A DNA stretch of 64,000 bases, taken from assembly GCF_943181405.1 (NCBI RefSeq), contig NZ_CALPBY010000006.1:248001-312000 (forward strand), read 5' to 3'. The stretch comes from Cellulosimicrobium sp. Marseille-Q4280 (GTDB lineage Bacteria > Actinomycetota > Actinomycetes > Actinomycetales > Cellulomonadaceae). The stretch's first letter is position 1. Each line of letters begins with the position of its first letter. Below the pieces are notes generated by a model that saw only the letters and a program-made list of their open reading frames with translations, did not search any database and had not been told where the DNA came from. Made by a program: the position numbers and the translations under genes. Shown here piece after piece: positions 9,201 to 17,770 of the stretch.

Positions 9201-12200
9201 GCAGACCTTCGAGCTCGACCGCCCGGTCGCCGCACGGTACGTGCGACTCGACGCCAAGGACCGCTGGGGCACGACGGCCTACCTCGCCGTCGACGAGCTG
9301 CGGCTCCTCACCGGGCAGGTGGGCGACGCGACGGTCACCTTCAGCGACGCCTCCCAGGACCCCGACGGGGACGTCGTCGCGTGGGTGTGGGACTTCGGCG
9401 ACGGGGCGACCTCGACCGAGGCGAGCCCGACGCACACCTTCGCGGCGCCGGGCACCTACCCCGTGACGCTCACCGTCACCGACGCGACCGGCCGCACGGC
9501 CGGCACGACCCTGCCCCAGACCGTCGTCGGTCCGCCCGCGGTCGCGGCCACCGGGCCCGCGTCCGTCGCGGAGGGGTCGGGCGCCGCGTTCCGCGACACG
9601 ACCCCGACGACCGACCGCGGCGTCGTGGACCGCACGTGGACCTGGGGCGACGGCACCACGACCGCCGGCACCGTGGCCCCGAGCCACTCCTTCCCCGACG
9701 ACGGCACGTACGACGTGACCCTCGCCGTCACCGACACCTTCGGGCAGCGGGCGAGCACGACCCGCTCGGTCACCGTGACCAACGCCCCGCCGACGGCCGA
9801 CGCCGGAGCGAACGCGTCGCTCTTCGTCGACGCCCTCTGGACGCCGGCCGCGAGCGCGACCGACCCCGGCACCGGCGACCGCGGCACGCTCGCGTGCCGC
9901 TGGGACTTCGGGGACGGCACGACCGCCGACGTGCAGCCGTGCTCGACGAGCACGGTCCGCGTGCCGCACGCGTACACCGCCGCGGGGACCTACACCGCGA
10001 CGCTCACCGTGACGGACAAGGACGGCGGGACGCGGACCGACACGACGACGGCGACCGTCGGCACCCGACGGTCGTACCTGTCGGTGCACCCGGTCCCGGG
10101 CACCGCCGCAGGCGGCGACGTCGACGTGCGCGCGGTGCTGTGGGACCGCGAGTCGTGGGCCCCCCTGGGCGGGGCCCCGGTGACGCTCGCGCTCGGTGCG
10201 GAGTCCCGCACGCTGACGACCGACGCCGACGGCGTCGTGCGCGCGACCCTGCCCCTCGCCGGGTCCGAGGGATCGGTGACGGGGACGTTCGCCGGCGACC
10301 GCGTCCGCGGTGCGGCCACCGACACGGACGCGGTGACCACGGCCCTGCGCCCGCCGGGCGACGTCGTGTTCCTCGTGGACGAGTCGGGGTCGATGGGGAC
10401 GTACCAGGCCGCGGTGCGCAACAACGTCGTCTCGATCTCGAACCAGCTCGCGGCGGGCATCGACCACCAGATCGGCCTGTGGGGCTTCGGCGCGGGCAGC
10501 GACCACGACCTCCCGGGCCGCGCCGGGTACCTCCCGCACCTGCACGTCCCGCCGACGGACAACCTCGACGAGGTCTCCGCGGCCGCGGCGGCGCTCACCA
10601 CGAGCGGCGGCACCGAGCCGGGGGTCAACGCGATCGTCGACGCGCTCGGCCCGACGGCCGGGCTGCGGCCCGGCGCGGGCGTGTGCCTCGTCCTCGTCGC
10701 GGACGAGCCGGTCCAGCAGGCCCTCGGCGTGACGCTCGCGGACGCCCGCGCTGCCCTCGCCGCGCGCGGGGCGGTGCTGTACTCGATCGTCACGCCCGGT
10801 GCGGGCTCGCAGGGGTACCAGGACCTCGCGGTCGAGAGCGGCGGCGCCGTGTTCGACATCGGCACGTTCGGCGCGAACCCCACGCCGGTGCTCGAGGCGC
10901 TGCTGTCGGGCTGCGTCACGCAGATCACGCAGCGGCCCGACCTCGTCGTCACGATCGACGACGGCCGCACCGAGGTGGGCGCCGGCGAGCAGGTGGAGCA
11001 CACCGTCACCGTCGCGAACGCGGGCGAGGCGGACGCGACGGGCGTCGCGGTGAGCGTCGACCTCCCGGCGGGCGCGACGTTCGTCGCCGCGTCCGACGGC
11101 GGCACGGCCACCGACGGGACGGTGACGTTCCCGACGACCGACCTCGCCGCCGGCGCCGAGCTGGTCCGCACGGTGACGGTGCGCGCGGACGGCGGTCACG
11201 GCGACGAGCTCACGGTCACCGCGACGGCCACGGACGACGGGACGCACGGTGCGGACCTCACACCCGCCAACAACACCGCCACGGACACGGACACGGTGGT
11301 CGCCCGGCCTCGCCTGACGATCGTGACGCGCGTCGTGAACGACGCCGGCGGGGCGGCCTCGCCCGCCGACGTCGCGGTCTCGGTGACGCGCGACGGCACC
11401 GTCGTCGCGGTCTCGTCGGGATCGGGGTCCGGCGTCACGCACGAGCTCGCACCGGGGACGTACGCGGTCGCGCCCTCGACCGTCCCGGCCGGCTACGCGG
11501 AGGGCGCGCGCGACGGCTGCACGGCGCCGCTCGACCTGGCGTACGGAGACCACGTGACGTGCGTGGTCACGGTCGACGACGTGGCGCCCGTCCTCTCCTC
11601 GACCGTCACCGTCGAGGGCGGGACGGCCGCCGTCGACGACGTCGTGCTCACGCTCGACGGCACCGCGGTCACCAGCGGCTCGCCGGTCACCACCACCGCC
11701 GGGGTGCGGACGCTCGTGGCGACCGCGCCCGCGGGGTACGCGGTCGCCGTCGGCGGGGACTGCGCGGCGGACGGCACCGTCACCCTGACGCTCGGCCAGG
11801 ACGCCGCGTGCACGGTGCACGCGACGTTCCTCGAGACCGACACGGACGGCGACGGCGTGGACGACGGCGAGGACGTCTGCCCGGCCTACCCCGACCCGGC
11901 GCAGACCGACACGGACGGCGACGGGACCGGCGACGCGTGCGAGCCGTGGTCGTGGCCCGTGGGCGGCTTCTACGCGGTCGGCGCGGACGCAGCGCACGCC
12001 GACGGGGACGACGTGTACTTCTGGGGCTCGCAGTGGGCCGGCCGCAACGCGGGCGGTCCGGCGGCCTTCAAGGGCTTCGTCGGTGCGGGCGGCGTGGCCC
12101 CCGTGTGCGGCGGGACCTGGACGTCGCGCCCGGGCAACAGCTCGCACCCGCCGGCGACCGTGCCGCCCTTCATGGCGGTCGTCGTCACGTCCGACCCGGT

Positions 12201-12327
12201 GAAGACGGGGTCGACGACCACCGGCACGGTCGAGAAGGTCGTCGTCGTGCGGACCGACGCGGGGTACGCGGGGAACCCGGGTCACCCGGGCACCGGAGAG
12301 GTGGTGGCGACGCTCTGCGGGTCGTGA
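6256..12327 (+). CDS. giant secreted multi-domain protein (PKD, MopE, discoidin, vWA, DUF11, TSP3)
   Basis: A 2023-residue exported protein. Signal peptide 1-31; a helical region about 160-460 with heptad-like Ala/Leu/Gln runs; PKD-like domain about 469-550; Ig-like segment; MopE metal-binding type repeat 643-685 (DADADGW, NADCADDD); PKD domains about 690-775 and 776-862; a fourth PKD beginning PPVASFEPLP near 863 but interrupted by an F5/8-type C (discoidin) domain to about 1020 before resuming with SDASQDPDGD; PKD domains about 1091-1175 and 1176-1270; Ig-like repeat; vWA domain from 1369 with an intact MIDAS DESGS; DUF11 from about 1561; two SpaA-like beta modules; thrombospondin type-3 calcium repeat 1862-1895 (DTDGDGVDDG); unique C-terminus. 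There is no LPxTG or membrane anchor. A surface or matrix adhesion role, possibly carbohydrate- and calcium-dependent, is inferred. GGGAGA precedes the ATG. Confidence 0.9.
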   Translation: MRTARALIAGGLAAVLAVGGSVVVAAPASANAATFLFGKAVYGPNEVVLIETGGLTRDCDFIETTSDVYVVPTGTVGPGGSLSDVSGTPNTLQSFLLGSAVIDEQVAITAPGGTLGTGTYDVVEDTCQNGVFDGSDSIQREAFSVAIPSSVPELPSGAIAAMKSAASAEADHWRDAALAYTVLFTAYSTYELVSSAMVRDMKGFMMFYLTYVCSTPLVPAAPGGSPVSPWCPTVSIQDTLRLQMEVVRTVVNHSRHYEGIAADPPDPDFADPALPGAVATFDWPSGDPVGTALADWADTAAQGETLTQAYLASMEKYQGAAEQDDVAAALMHGRDVQARAADLALVLEQQDAAAAALTTTLDEQGVDLDAAVQDLRDLQARVATDGLTDEEQRHLRNAGFSTTEITELNRVLVEDVELEHPFASVQDLVDAQAAVNGSMSSAFVGVADAMDPVVAELETAVAARGVPAYPVVDAGGPYATTVGAPVQVAASCADCAQAAWDLDADGAFDDATGPTATVTPTSTGDTLVAVQVTDGGGRLGVDVATLSVAARDPGVTLGGLTPPPDGGVVEIPLGSAVELTATGTGPAGETLTPQWELDGQPAGTGGTFTVTATTADPAARDVRVTVSDGTSRRTAHWSVLVTHPDADADGWTANADCADDDAAVHPGTPEVPGNGLDDDCDPGTRDSGPPEAGFDVGPQPGILGEEVTLTDTSTDPDGEVRDRAWDLDADGSPDATTREVVHTWTTAGPHPVTLTVTDDDGESASVTREVVVTDRPVAAFSVEPAEPEVGATVLLADTSTDADGIASWEWDLDHDGTTFDVDSTEQSPQHVFAADATVALRVTDALGAISEVVTRRVDVSGPPVASFEPLPAGGRTDVALLAHGATVVGSSSQASATYAPQEMVDVDYPDASRPWRTANGQVTDQWATLRLGADYLVSAVELRSAASGARVRDVELAVSTTGTDPADLTTVLRGRVANDATLQTFELDRPVAARYVRLDAKDRWGTTAYLAVDELRLLTGQVGDATVTFSDASQDPDGDVVAWVWDFGDGATSTEASPTHTFAAPGTYPVTLTVTDATGRTAGTTLPQTVVGPPAVAATGPASVAEGSGAAFRDTTPTTDRGVVDRTWTWGDGTTTAGTVAPSHSFPDDGTYDVTLAVTDTFGQRASTTRSVTVTNAPPTADAGANASLFVDALWTPAASATDPGTGDRGTLACRWDFGDGTTADVQPCSTSTVRVPHAYTAAGTYTATLTVTDKDGGTRTDTTTATVGTRRSYLSVHPVPGTAAGGDVDVRAVLWDRESWAPLGGAPVTLALGAESRTLTTDADGVVRATLPLAGSEGSVTGTFAGDRVRGAATDTDAVTTALRPPGDVVFLVDESGSMGTYQAAVRNNVVSISNQLAAGIDHQIGLWGFGAGSDHDLPGRAGYLPHLHVPPTDNLDEVSAAAAALTTSGGTEPGVNAIVDALGPTAGLRPGAGVCLVLVADEPVQQALGVTLADARAALAARGAVLYSIVTPGAGSQGYQDLAVESGGAVFDIGTFGANPTPVLEALLSGCVTQITQRPDLVVTIDDGRTEVGAGEQVEHTVTVANAGEADATGVAVSVDLPAGATFVAASDGGTATDGTVTFPTTDLAAGAELVRTVTVRADGGHGDELTVTATATDDGTHGADLTPANNTATDTDTVVARPRLTIVTRVVNDAGGAASPADVAVSVTRDGTVVAVSSGSGSGVTHELAPGTYAVAPSTVPAGYAEGARDGCTAPLDLAYGDHVTCVVTVDDVAPVLSSTVTVEGGTAAVDDVVLTLDGTAVTSGSPVTTTAGVRTLVATAPAGYAVAVGGDCAADGTVTLTLGQDAACTVHATFLETDTDGDGVDDGEDVCPAYPDPAQTDTDGDGTGDACEPWSWPVGGFYAVGADAAHADGDDVYFWGSQWAGRNAGGPAAFKGFVGAGGVAPVCGGTWTSRPGNSSHPPATVPPFMAVVVTSDPVKTGSTTTGTVEKVVVVRTDAGYAGNPGHPGTGEVVATLCGS

Positions 12328-12357
12328 GGATCCGCGCCCCGCACCGCCAGGCCGGAT

Positions 12358-12390
12358 GCGGGCGTCCCGCACGTCGCGCGGGACGCCCGC
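12358..12390. terminator. bidirectional terminator hairpin
   Basis: A 13-bp perfect inverted repeat GCGGGCGTCCCGC with a 7-nt loop lies 30 nt after the giant gene and just before the stop of the convergent RidA gene. Confidence 0.75.
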
Positions 12391-12396
12391 CCCGGC

Positions 12397-12798
12397 TCAC
12401 GCGACGGCCGTGCCCGTGAGCTCGACCATCTGCCCGGGGACCGCCAGGCGCGACACCCCGAGCATCGTCGTGGTCGGTGCCACCCCGGCGGCGCCGAGAC
12501 GCGAGGCCAGCACCCCGTGGTGCCGGAGAAGCAGATCGGTGTCCGTGCTGTGGACGTCGAGCCGCACGAGGTTCGCCAGGGACATCCCGGCCGCACCGAG
12601 CACGGCCTCCACGTTGTCGAGGCTCAGCGCGAGCTGCGCCGCCATGTCCCCCTCGAACCGGGGCGAGCCGTCGGTGCCGGTTGCCGTCTGGCCCGAGCAG
12701 TACAGGGTCCGGGTGTGCCCCGAGACCAGCTCGCCCTGGTTGAAACCGAGCTCCTCCGACCACGTCACCGGGTTGATCGCCGTTCGTTCCACTGCCAC
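12397..12798 (-). CDS. RidA/YjgF-family protein
   Basis: A 133-residue Rid-superfamily protein. The typical segments are SGHTRTLYCSGQTATGTDG near residue 27, the NVEAVLGAAGMSLANLVRLDVH helix-strand, and the C-terminal VELTGTAVA. RidA trimers hydrolyse reactive enamine/imine intermediates; here the more divergent subfamily may act on another imine. A GTG start follows GGAG. It is divergent from the WYL regulator with about 128 bp between, which suggests regulation by it. Confidence 0.85.
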   Translation of the reverse strand: MAVERTAINPVTWSEELGFNQGELVSGHTRTLYCSGQTATGTDGSPRFEGDMAAQLALSLDNVEAVLGAAGMSLANLVRLDVHSTDTDLLLRHHGVLASRLGAAGVAPTTTMLGVSRLAVPGQMVELTGTAVA

Positions 12799-12889
12799 GT
12801 CAGTCTCCGTCCGCTCATCGAGGTAAGCGCTCGCGCCGGCTCGACAGCCGTCGTCCGTGCTTCGTACGACGAGCCTCCCGGTGCATCAC

Positions 12890-12902
12890 GACACCCTGTG
12901 TC
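12890..12902. promoter_or_regulatory. candidate WYL-regulator operator
   Basis: GACAC-CCT-GTGTC, a perfect 5-bp inverted repeat with 3-nt centre, lies 24 nt upstream of the likely regulator start in the divergent RidA/WYL promoter region. Its role is inferred from position. Confidence 0.35.
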
Positions 12903-12926
12903 ATGTATGTCCGTAGGATCTTTCCC

Positions 12927-14039
12927 GTGCGCGCCGATCGGTTGGTCTCGCTGGTGCTGCTGCTGCGCCAGCGCGGTCGGCTGTCCGCGGCCACGCTGGC
13001 CCGCGAGCTGGAGGTGTCCACCCGCACCGTGCTGCGCGACATCGAGGCGCTGGCCGCGGCCGGCGTGCCGGTCTACTCCGAGCGCGGCCGCCACGGCGGG
13101 TTCGCGCTGCTGGCCGGCTTCCGGACGGAGCTGACCGGGCTGAGCCACGACGAGGCGCTCGCGGTGCTGACCGCCGGTTCGGTGCGCGGCGGTCAGCCGC
13201 TCGGCCTCGGGTCCGCACACGCCGCCGCCGTGCGCAAGGTGCTGGACGCCCTGCCCGAGGGCCACCGGGCGACGGCGAGCGACGCAGCCCGGCGCATCCT
13301 CGTCGACCCCGAGACGGACCTGCTCTCTCGCCGGCAGGCCACCGACGAGGTCCCCCGCCCGGTCATGGTCGCGGTGCGGGGGGCCGTCCTGGCCGGGCGC
13401 AGGCTGCGGATCCGCTACGCCCCGGTGGGCCGGACCGCGGCCTGGCGGACGGTGGACCCGATCGGACTGGTCACCGTGCGCGGCACCGGATACCTGCTCG
13501 CCACGACGTCCGGCGCGGACCGCACGTACCGGTTGTCCCGGATCGAGGCCGCGGAGGAGCTGGCCGAACCCGCGGACCGACCGGCCCAGGTCGACCTGGA
13601 CCGCCTCTGGCAGGAGCGCAGCACCCAGTTCCGGACCGGGGGCGACCAGGTGACCGTCCTGGTCCGGGTGCACACGGGGAGGCGCGAGGAGCTGGTGGAC
13701 ACCGCGCTGGCCGTCCTCGCCGAGGAGCTCGACGAGGACGGCTCGACACGGCTGGAGGTGACCTTTCAGGACACACGGCACGCCGAGTGGGCCCTCTGGC
13801 AGCTCGGCACGGATGCGGAAGCCCTGTCCCCGGCGTCGTTGCGCGCCTCCCTCCGCGATCGGGCCGTCGCGATCGCCACCCGCTACGAGGACAGGCCCGG
13901 AGCACGGTCTCCGACGGGACCCCGCACCGGGCCGAGCCGCGCCTCCAGCAGGGCCGAGGCGGCGCGGGTGCCGCCGGTACTGCCCGCCGCGTCCGTTCAG
14001 GTCTCGGGTGACGGGTCCGGGATCTCGCCCGGGCGGTAG
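12927..14039 (+). CDS. DeoR-type HTH, WYL-domain transcriptional regulator
   Basis: A 370-residue regulator. The N-terminal winged helix (MRADRLVSLVLLLRQRG, then ARELEVSTRTVLRDIEAL) is the typical WYL-regulator DNA-binding domain; the central WYL domain has RRLRIRYAP, VDPIGLVTVRGTGYLLATT and YRLSRIEAAEEL, followed by a C-terminal WCX extension. I chose the GTG at 12927 because AGGA lies eight bases upstream and homologues start with MRADRL; an ATG at 12903 is possible. The Pro/Ser-rich tail after residue 330 overlaps the 3' end of the convergent MFS gene by 43 bp. It probably controls RidA and itself. Confidence 0.87.
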   Translation: MRADRLVSLVLLLRQRGRLSAATLARELEVSTRTVLRDIEALAAAGVPVYSERGRHGGFALLAGFRTELTGLSHDEALAVLTAGSVRGGQPLGLGSAHAAAVRKVLDALPEGHRATASDAARRILVDPETDLLSRRQATDEVPRPVMVAVRGAVLAGRRLRIRYAPVGRTAAWRTVDPIGLVTVRGTGYLLATTSGADRTYRLSRIEAAEELAEPADRPAQVDLDRLWQERSTQFRTGGDQVTVLVRVHTGRREELVDTALAVLAEELDEDGSTRLEVTFQDTRHAEWALWQLGTDAEALSPASLRASLRDRAVAIATRYEDRPGARSPTGPRTGPSRASSRAEAARVPPVLPAASVQVSGDGSGISPGR

Positions 14040-15652
14040 CGCGGGAGGCGGCTCGCCGGGAGGATCGCCGTCGCGCTGATCCCCGCGAGGATGAGCAGAC
14101 CGAGTCGCAGGGTGTCGAGACGCGCCTCCTCGTTGAGCGCCACGGCGGCGTCGACCTGGACCGCGTCCGCGTCGGTGCGGTCGAGCACCTCCTTGAGGTC
14201 GTCGTTGCTCACGAAGTTCACGCTGTCGAGGTCGACCTGTGCGACGAGCGTCGGCGGCAGCTCGGGGTGCTCGACGACGGCACGCCCCACGTTGATCCCG
14301 AGGATCGTCACGAGCAGCGCGCCGACCAGGGCGGTGCCGACCGCCGACGCGAGGTTCTGCGTGGTCCCGCGGATCGACCCGACGTCGCCCGCGAGGGTCT
14401 TGGGCACCGCCGTCACGAGGACGTTGAACACCAGGGTGACGAGCGCGCCCTGGCCCACCCCGAAGACGAAGAGCCCGAGGATGGTCGGGAAGGTCTCCCA
14501 GTTGTTGGTGACGACGAGCGCGAGCCACGCGAGCCCGACGGTCGTGAGGACGAAGCCGAAGACGCCGATGACCCGCGGCGAGAACCGCCCGTAGAAGCGC
14601 ACGACGAGCGTCGCCGTGACGAACACCGTGAGGTTGAACGGCATCATCGCGAGGGCGGTGTCGAACGGTGTACGACCCTGCACGATCTGGATGTACAACG
14701 GCACGGTGAAGTTCAGCGCGGCCTCGAGCGCGACGACCACGAACATCGCGTAGACGGCGGCGCGCTCGCTCGGCGAGCCGAGCACGGTGAGGTCGACGAG
14801 AGGCGTCCGGCCTTGCGCGGCCCGTCGCCTCGTCCACCAGAAGAACGTCTGGCCGAGCACGATGCCGACGACCACGAAGAGCGGCGCGGGCGAGGCGCCG
14901 GCGACGCTGAACGGCGCGTCGGGGGTCGCGGTGAGCAGGCCCCAGGAGTTGAGGTTGTTGAACCCGAGCGTGAGGAGGACGATCGCCGCGCCGATGAGCA
15001 CCGCCGCGACGAGGTCGATCCGGATCCCGGGGTCGCCCCGGTCGGAGCGCAGGCGGAAGCTGAAGACGAACACGGTGATCGCCAGGGCGAGCACGATGCC
15101 GAACACCGGCCGCCACCCGACGAGCGTGCCGAGCGCGCCGCCGATGAAGAACGCGCTCACCCCGGAGATGGCCCGGGCGGACCCGAGCGACCCGATCGCC
15201 GTCGCCTGCTGCGCGCCGTGGTAGTTCTCGGCGATGAGGGCCACGAGCGCGGGGACGATGATCGCCGCGGACGCGCCCGCGACGGCCTGCCCCGCGATCG
15301 CCCAGCCGACCGACGGCGAGAGGATCATGAGCACCGCGGAGCCCGCGAACGTCGCGACGACCACGCGGAAGACCGTGACCCACCCGATCCGCTGACCGAG
15401 CTTCGCGCCCGTCATGACGAGCGCGGCGACGGCGAGCCCGTAGACGACGATCGTCGAGCTGACGACCGTCGGGGGCACGCCGAACTCCTCGACCATCCCG
15501 CCCAGGGACACGGGGAGGGCCGCGACGTTGAAGGACATGAGGACCTGCGCGAGGAACAGGCCGACCATCGGGACCCAGGACCGCCGCTCCTCGGCCGCGG
15601 GCGGCGGAGCGGTCGACCCGCGCGCGGGACCGGCCGCGTCGTCGTGCGTCAT
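13997..15652 (-). CDS. MFS transporter, DHA2-like 14-TM
   Basis: A 551-residue membrane protein with about 14 hydrophobic segments, in the drug:H+ antiporter-2 style: first helix MVGLFLAQVLMSFNVAALPVS, then VVSSTIVVYGLAVAALVMTGAKLGQRIG. A long hydrophilic segment near the C-terminus (DLDSVNFVSNDDLKEVLDRTDAD) precedes the last helix, as in many actinobacterial DHA2 proteins. Its ATG overlaps the stop of the glutaminase (ATGA), so the two are co-translated. The substrate is unknown; the coupling suggests a link with glutamine, glutamate or a structural analogue. Confidence 0.88.
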   Translation of the reverse strand: MTHDDAAGPARGSTAPPPAAEERRSWVPMVGLFLAQVLMSFNVAALPVSLGGMVEEFGVPPTVVSSTIVVYGLAVAALVMTGAKLGQRIGWVTVFRVVVATFAGSAVLMILSPSVGWAIAGQAVAGASAAIIVPALVALIAENYHGAQQATAIGSLGSARAISGVSAFFIGGALGTLVGWRPVFGIVLALAITVFVFSFRLRSDRGDPGIRIDLVAAVLIGAAIVLLTLGFNNLNSWGLLTATPDAPFSVAGASPAPLFVVVGIVLGQTFFWWTRRRAAQGRTPLVDLTVLGSPSERAAVYAMFVVVALEAALNFTVPLYIQIVQGRTPFDTALAMMPFNLTVFVTATLVVRFYGRFSPRVIGVFGFVLTTVGLAWLALVVTNNWETFPTILGLFVFGVGQGALVTLVFNVLVTAVPKTLAGDVGSIRGTTQNLASAVGTALVGALLVTILGINVGRAVVEHPELPPTLVAQVDLDSVNFVSNDDLKEVLDRTDADAVQVDAAVALNEEARLDTLRLGLLILAGISATAILPASRLPRYRPGEIPDPSPET

Positions 15653-16695
15653 GAGCCGCGCTCCGTTCGTTCGGGGACGTGGACCGAGGAGGCGAAGAGG
15701 TTGAGCCCGAGGGCGCGCGAGAGGTAGGCCGTCGCACGCTGCCCACGCACGCTGTTGCCCGCGGGGTCGAGCGGCGGGGAGAACGTCCCGATCGCGCCCT
15801 TGCCCGGCGCGACCGCCACGATGCCGCCCGCGACGCCCGACTTCGCCGGGAGCCCGATCTCGAAGAGCCACTCCCCCGACCGCTCGTACAACCCGGTCGA
15901 CGCGAGGACCGCGAGCGTGTCCCGGCACACCTGCGCGGAGACGACACGCTCGCCCGTGAGCGGGTTGACCCCGCCGTCGGCGAGCGTCGCGCCCATCACC
16001 GCGAGGTCCCGCGCGGTCACGCGCAGGGAGCACTGGCGCGTGTAGACGTCGACCACCTCGAGCGGGTCCGTCTCGATGCGCCCGTAGCTCTCGAGCAGTC
16101 GTGCGATCGCCTTGTTGCGCATGTTCGTCGCTGACTCCGACCGGTACACGACGCCGTCGAGCTCGAGCTGGCGGCCGGCGAAGCGCGACAGCCCGGTGCG
16201 GACGGTCTCCCACTGCTCGGCCGGCGAACCGCCGGGCACGAGCGCCGTCGTGGCCAGCGCACCGGCGTTGACCATGGGGTTCCGCGGATGGCCGTCGTGC
16301 AGCTCGACCGCCATGACCGAGTTGAACGCGAGACCCGTGTTGTCCACGCCGACGCGCTCGAGCACACGCTCGTGCCCGTGCTCCTCGCACACGAGCGCGT
16401 AGACGAACGCCTTGGAGATCGACTGCACCGAGAACTCCACGTCGGCGTCGCCCACCGCGTGCACCGCCCCGCCCGACTCGGCGACGCACACCCCGAACCA
16501 CGCCGGGTCCGCCTCGGCGAGGACCGGGATGTAGTCGGCGACCGTGCCGCCCGCGTGGTCGCGGTACCGCTCGTGCGCGGCGTGGACGAGCTCCTCGACG
16601 CGGTCCCAGCCCGGCAGCGAGCCGGTCGACACCTCCTGCTCGACGCCCTCGACGTCCGTGTCCACGTCCACCCCCGTCCGGTTGCGCGCGACCAT
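15649..16695 (-). CDS. glsA: glutaminase (serine-dependent, GlsA type)
   Basis: A 348-residue enzyme converting glutamine to glutamate and ammonia. The beta-lactamase-like dyad is Ser92 and Lys95 (SVQSISKAF), with downstream NPMVNAGALATTAL, SESATNMRNKAIARLL and GLPAKSGVAGGI conserved. I chose ATG 16695 for usual family length; TTG at 16734 and GTG at 16728 extend it by 11-13 residues, and neither has a good ribosome site. The next gene is a coupled MFS carrier, an arrangement resembling glutaminase-antiporter acid-resistance pairs of other bacteria, although the transporter family differs. Confidence 0.93.
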   Translation of the reverse strand: MVARNRTGVDVDTDVEGVEQEVSTGSLPGWDRVEELVHAAHERYRDHAGGTVADYIPVLAEADPAWFGVCVAESGGAVHAVGDADVEFSVQSISKAFVYALVCEEHGHERVLERVGVDNTGLAFNSVMAVELHDGHPRNPMVNAGALATTALVPGGSPAEQWETVRTGLSRFAGRQLELDGVVYRSESATNMRNKAIARLLESYGRIETDPLEVVDVYTRQCSLRVTARDLAVMGATLADGGVNPLTGERVVSAQVCRDTLAVLASTGLYERSGEWLFEIGLPAKSGVAGGIVAVAPGKGAIGTFSPPLDPAGNSVRGQRATAYLSRALGLNLFASSVHVPERTERGS

Positions 16696-16738
16696 CGCGA
16701 TGGTTCCACGGACGAGGGGGCACGGCACGCGCAACGGG

Positions 16739-17647
16739 TCAGCCGAAGAGCTGCGCCACCTCGTGGTCCGCCACGACGAACAGCGCGGCGCTCGCGAGCT
16801 CGGTCGCCGGGCCGCTGTGCGCCGCGGTGGTGTCGCCGAGCCGGACGAGCACCACGACGCTCCCGGTGGCGTGCAGGATCGGCGTCCCGCTCCCGTCGTC
16901 GAGCACCGCGTACGAGTCCTCGTAGCCCGGCGGGGGTGCGACCTGCAGCGCCGCGCCGGCCGCGCCCGAGGCGTCCGCGAGCTCGCTCCCCGATCCGGCG
17001 GCCCTGTCGTACGCCGCCACGATCTCGTCGGCCACCTCCTCGGAGCCCACCTCGACCACGACGAGGTCCGCCGCGACCTGCGGGCCCTGCCGCGACACCA
17101 CGCGCACCGCGAAGCCCTGCACGCAGTCGTCGGCGACGCCCTGCGTCAGTGCCGGCACCTGCGGCAGGGCGTCGCACGCGACGTCCTGGCGGGCCGCGAG
17201 GGAGAGAGGGTAGTCGTTCACCGTCCAGTCGTTGTCGCCGTAGAACTCCCACGACATCGGCGCGAGCGACGGTCCTGAGGCCGGGTCCATCTCCGCGCCC
17301 ACGCGGTACTCCTCCTCGAGCCAGGCCGGTTCCGCCTTCTCGGGCTCCGCGCGCTCGTCAGCAGGCTCGTCGTCCGTGACCTCCCCCTCGGCCCGGCCAC
17401 CCGCCGCCGGATCGCCCGGCTCCTCGGCGCTCCGGCTCGGCTCGGGCTGGGCGACCGAGGACTCTGCCTGGGCGGGTCGTGGACCCGGGTCCGGGCCCCA
17501 GACGGCGGCGAGGATCGCGAGCCCGGCCCCCCACACGACCACGGCGCCGCCGCTCACGAGGCCGACGAACAGTCCGGTGCGCTCGCGGCGGACGGGAGGC
17601 GGGACGCGGTGCTCCGCCTGGTGTGCGGCGTCGTGCGGGACGGTCAC
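16739..17647 (-). CDS. membrane-anchored hypothetical protein
   Basis: A 302-residue protein of unrecognised family. A short cytoplasmic N-terminus with PPPVRRERTG is followed by one membrane helix (residues about 30-55), then a Pro/Glu/Ala-rich linker (about 60-105) and an extracytoplasmic domain with two cysteines that may pair (Cys in DVACDAL and DDCVQG). The GTG start follows GGAGG at ten bases, and longer in-frame versions reach into the TetR promoter. It ends four bases before the longest possible glutaminase start, so it may be cotranscribed with glutaminase and the MFS gene. Confidence 0.65.
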   Translation of the reverse strand: MTVPHDAAHQAEHRVPPPVRRERTGLFVGLVSGGAVVVWGAGLAILAAVWGPDPGPRPAQAESSVAQPEPSRSAEEPGDPAAGGRAEGEVTDDEPADERAEPEKAEPAWLEEEYRVGAEMDPASGPSLAPMSWEFYGDNDWTVNDYPLSLAARQDVACDALPQVPALTQGVADDCVQGFAVRVVSRQGPQVAADLVVVEVGSEEVADEIVAAYDRAAGSGSELADASGAAGAALQVAPPPGYEDSYAVLDDGSGTPILHATGSVVVLVRLGDTTAAHSGPATELASAALFVVADHEVAQLFG

Positions 17648-17770
17648 GGTCGCGGTGCCTCCGGGGATCTCGTCGGCAGGCGGCTCCTGCCGACGGCCAC
17701 GGTACGGGGCCCGTCGTCCCCGGGAGGCGTTCGTCCACAGGGATGCCGCCCGACCGTCCTCTCGACACAG

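Noticed and set aside
8146-12372. 1408-codon minus-strand frame opposite the giant secreted protein
   Set aside because: Very Arg/Gly/Asp-rich translation with no domain; it is the antisense of a GC-rich gene whose plus-strand frame has a signal peptide and many known domains.
8427-12419. 1330-codon plus-strand frame overlapping the giant gene in another frame
   Set aside because: Low-complexity Arg/Asp/Gly translation without motifs, typical for frame-shifted GC-rich code.
12765-15947. 1060-codon minus-strand frame across RidA promoter, WYL and MFS genes
   Set aside because: It crosses recognised genes on both strands and has no recognisable domain.
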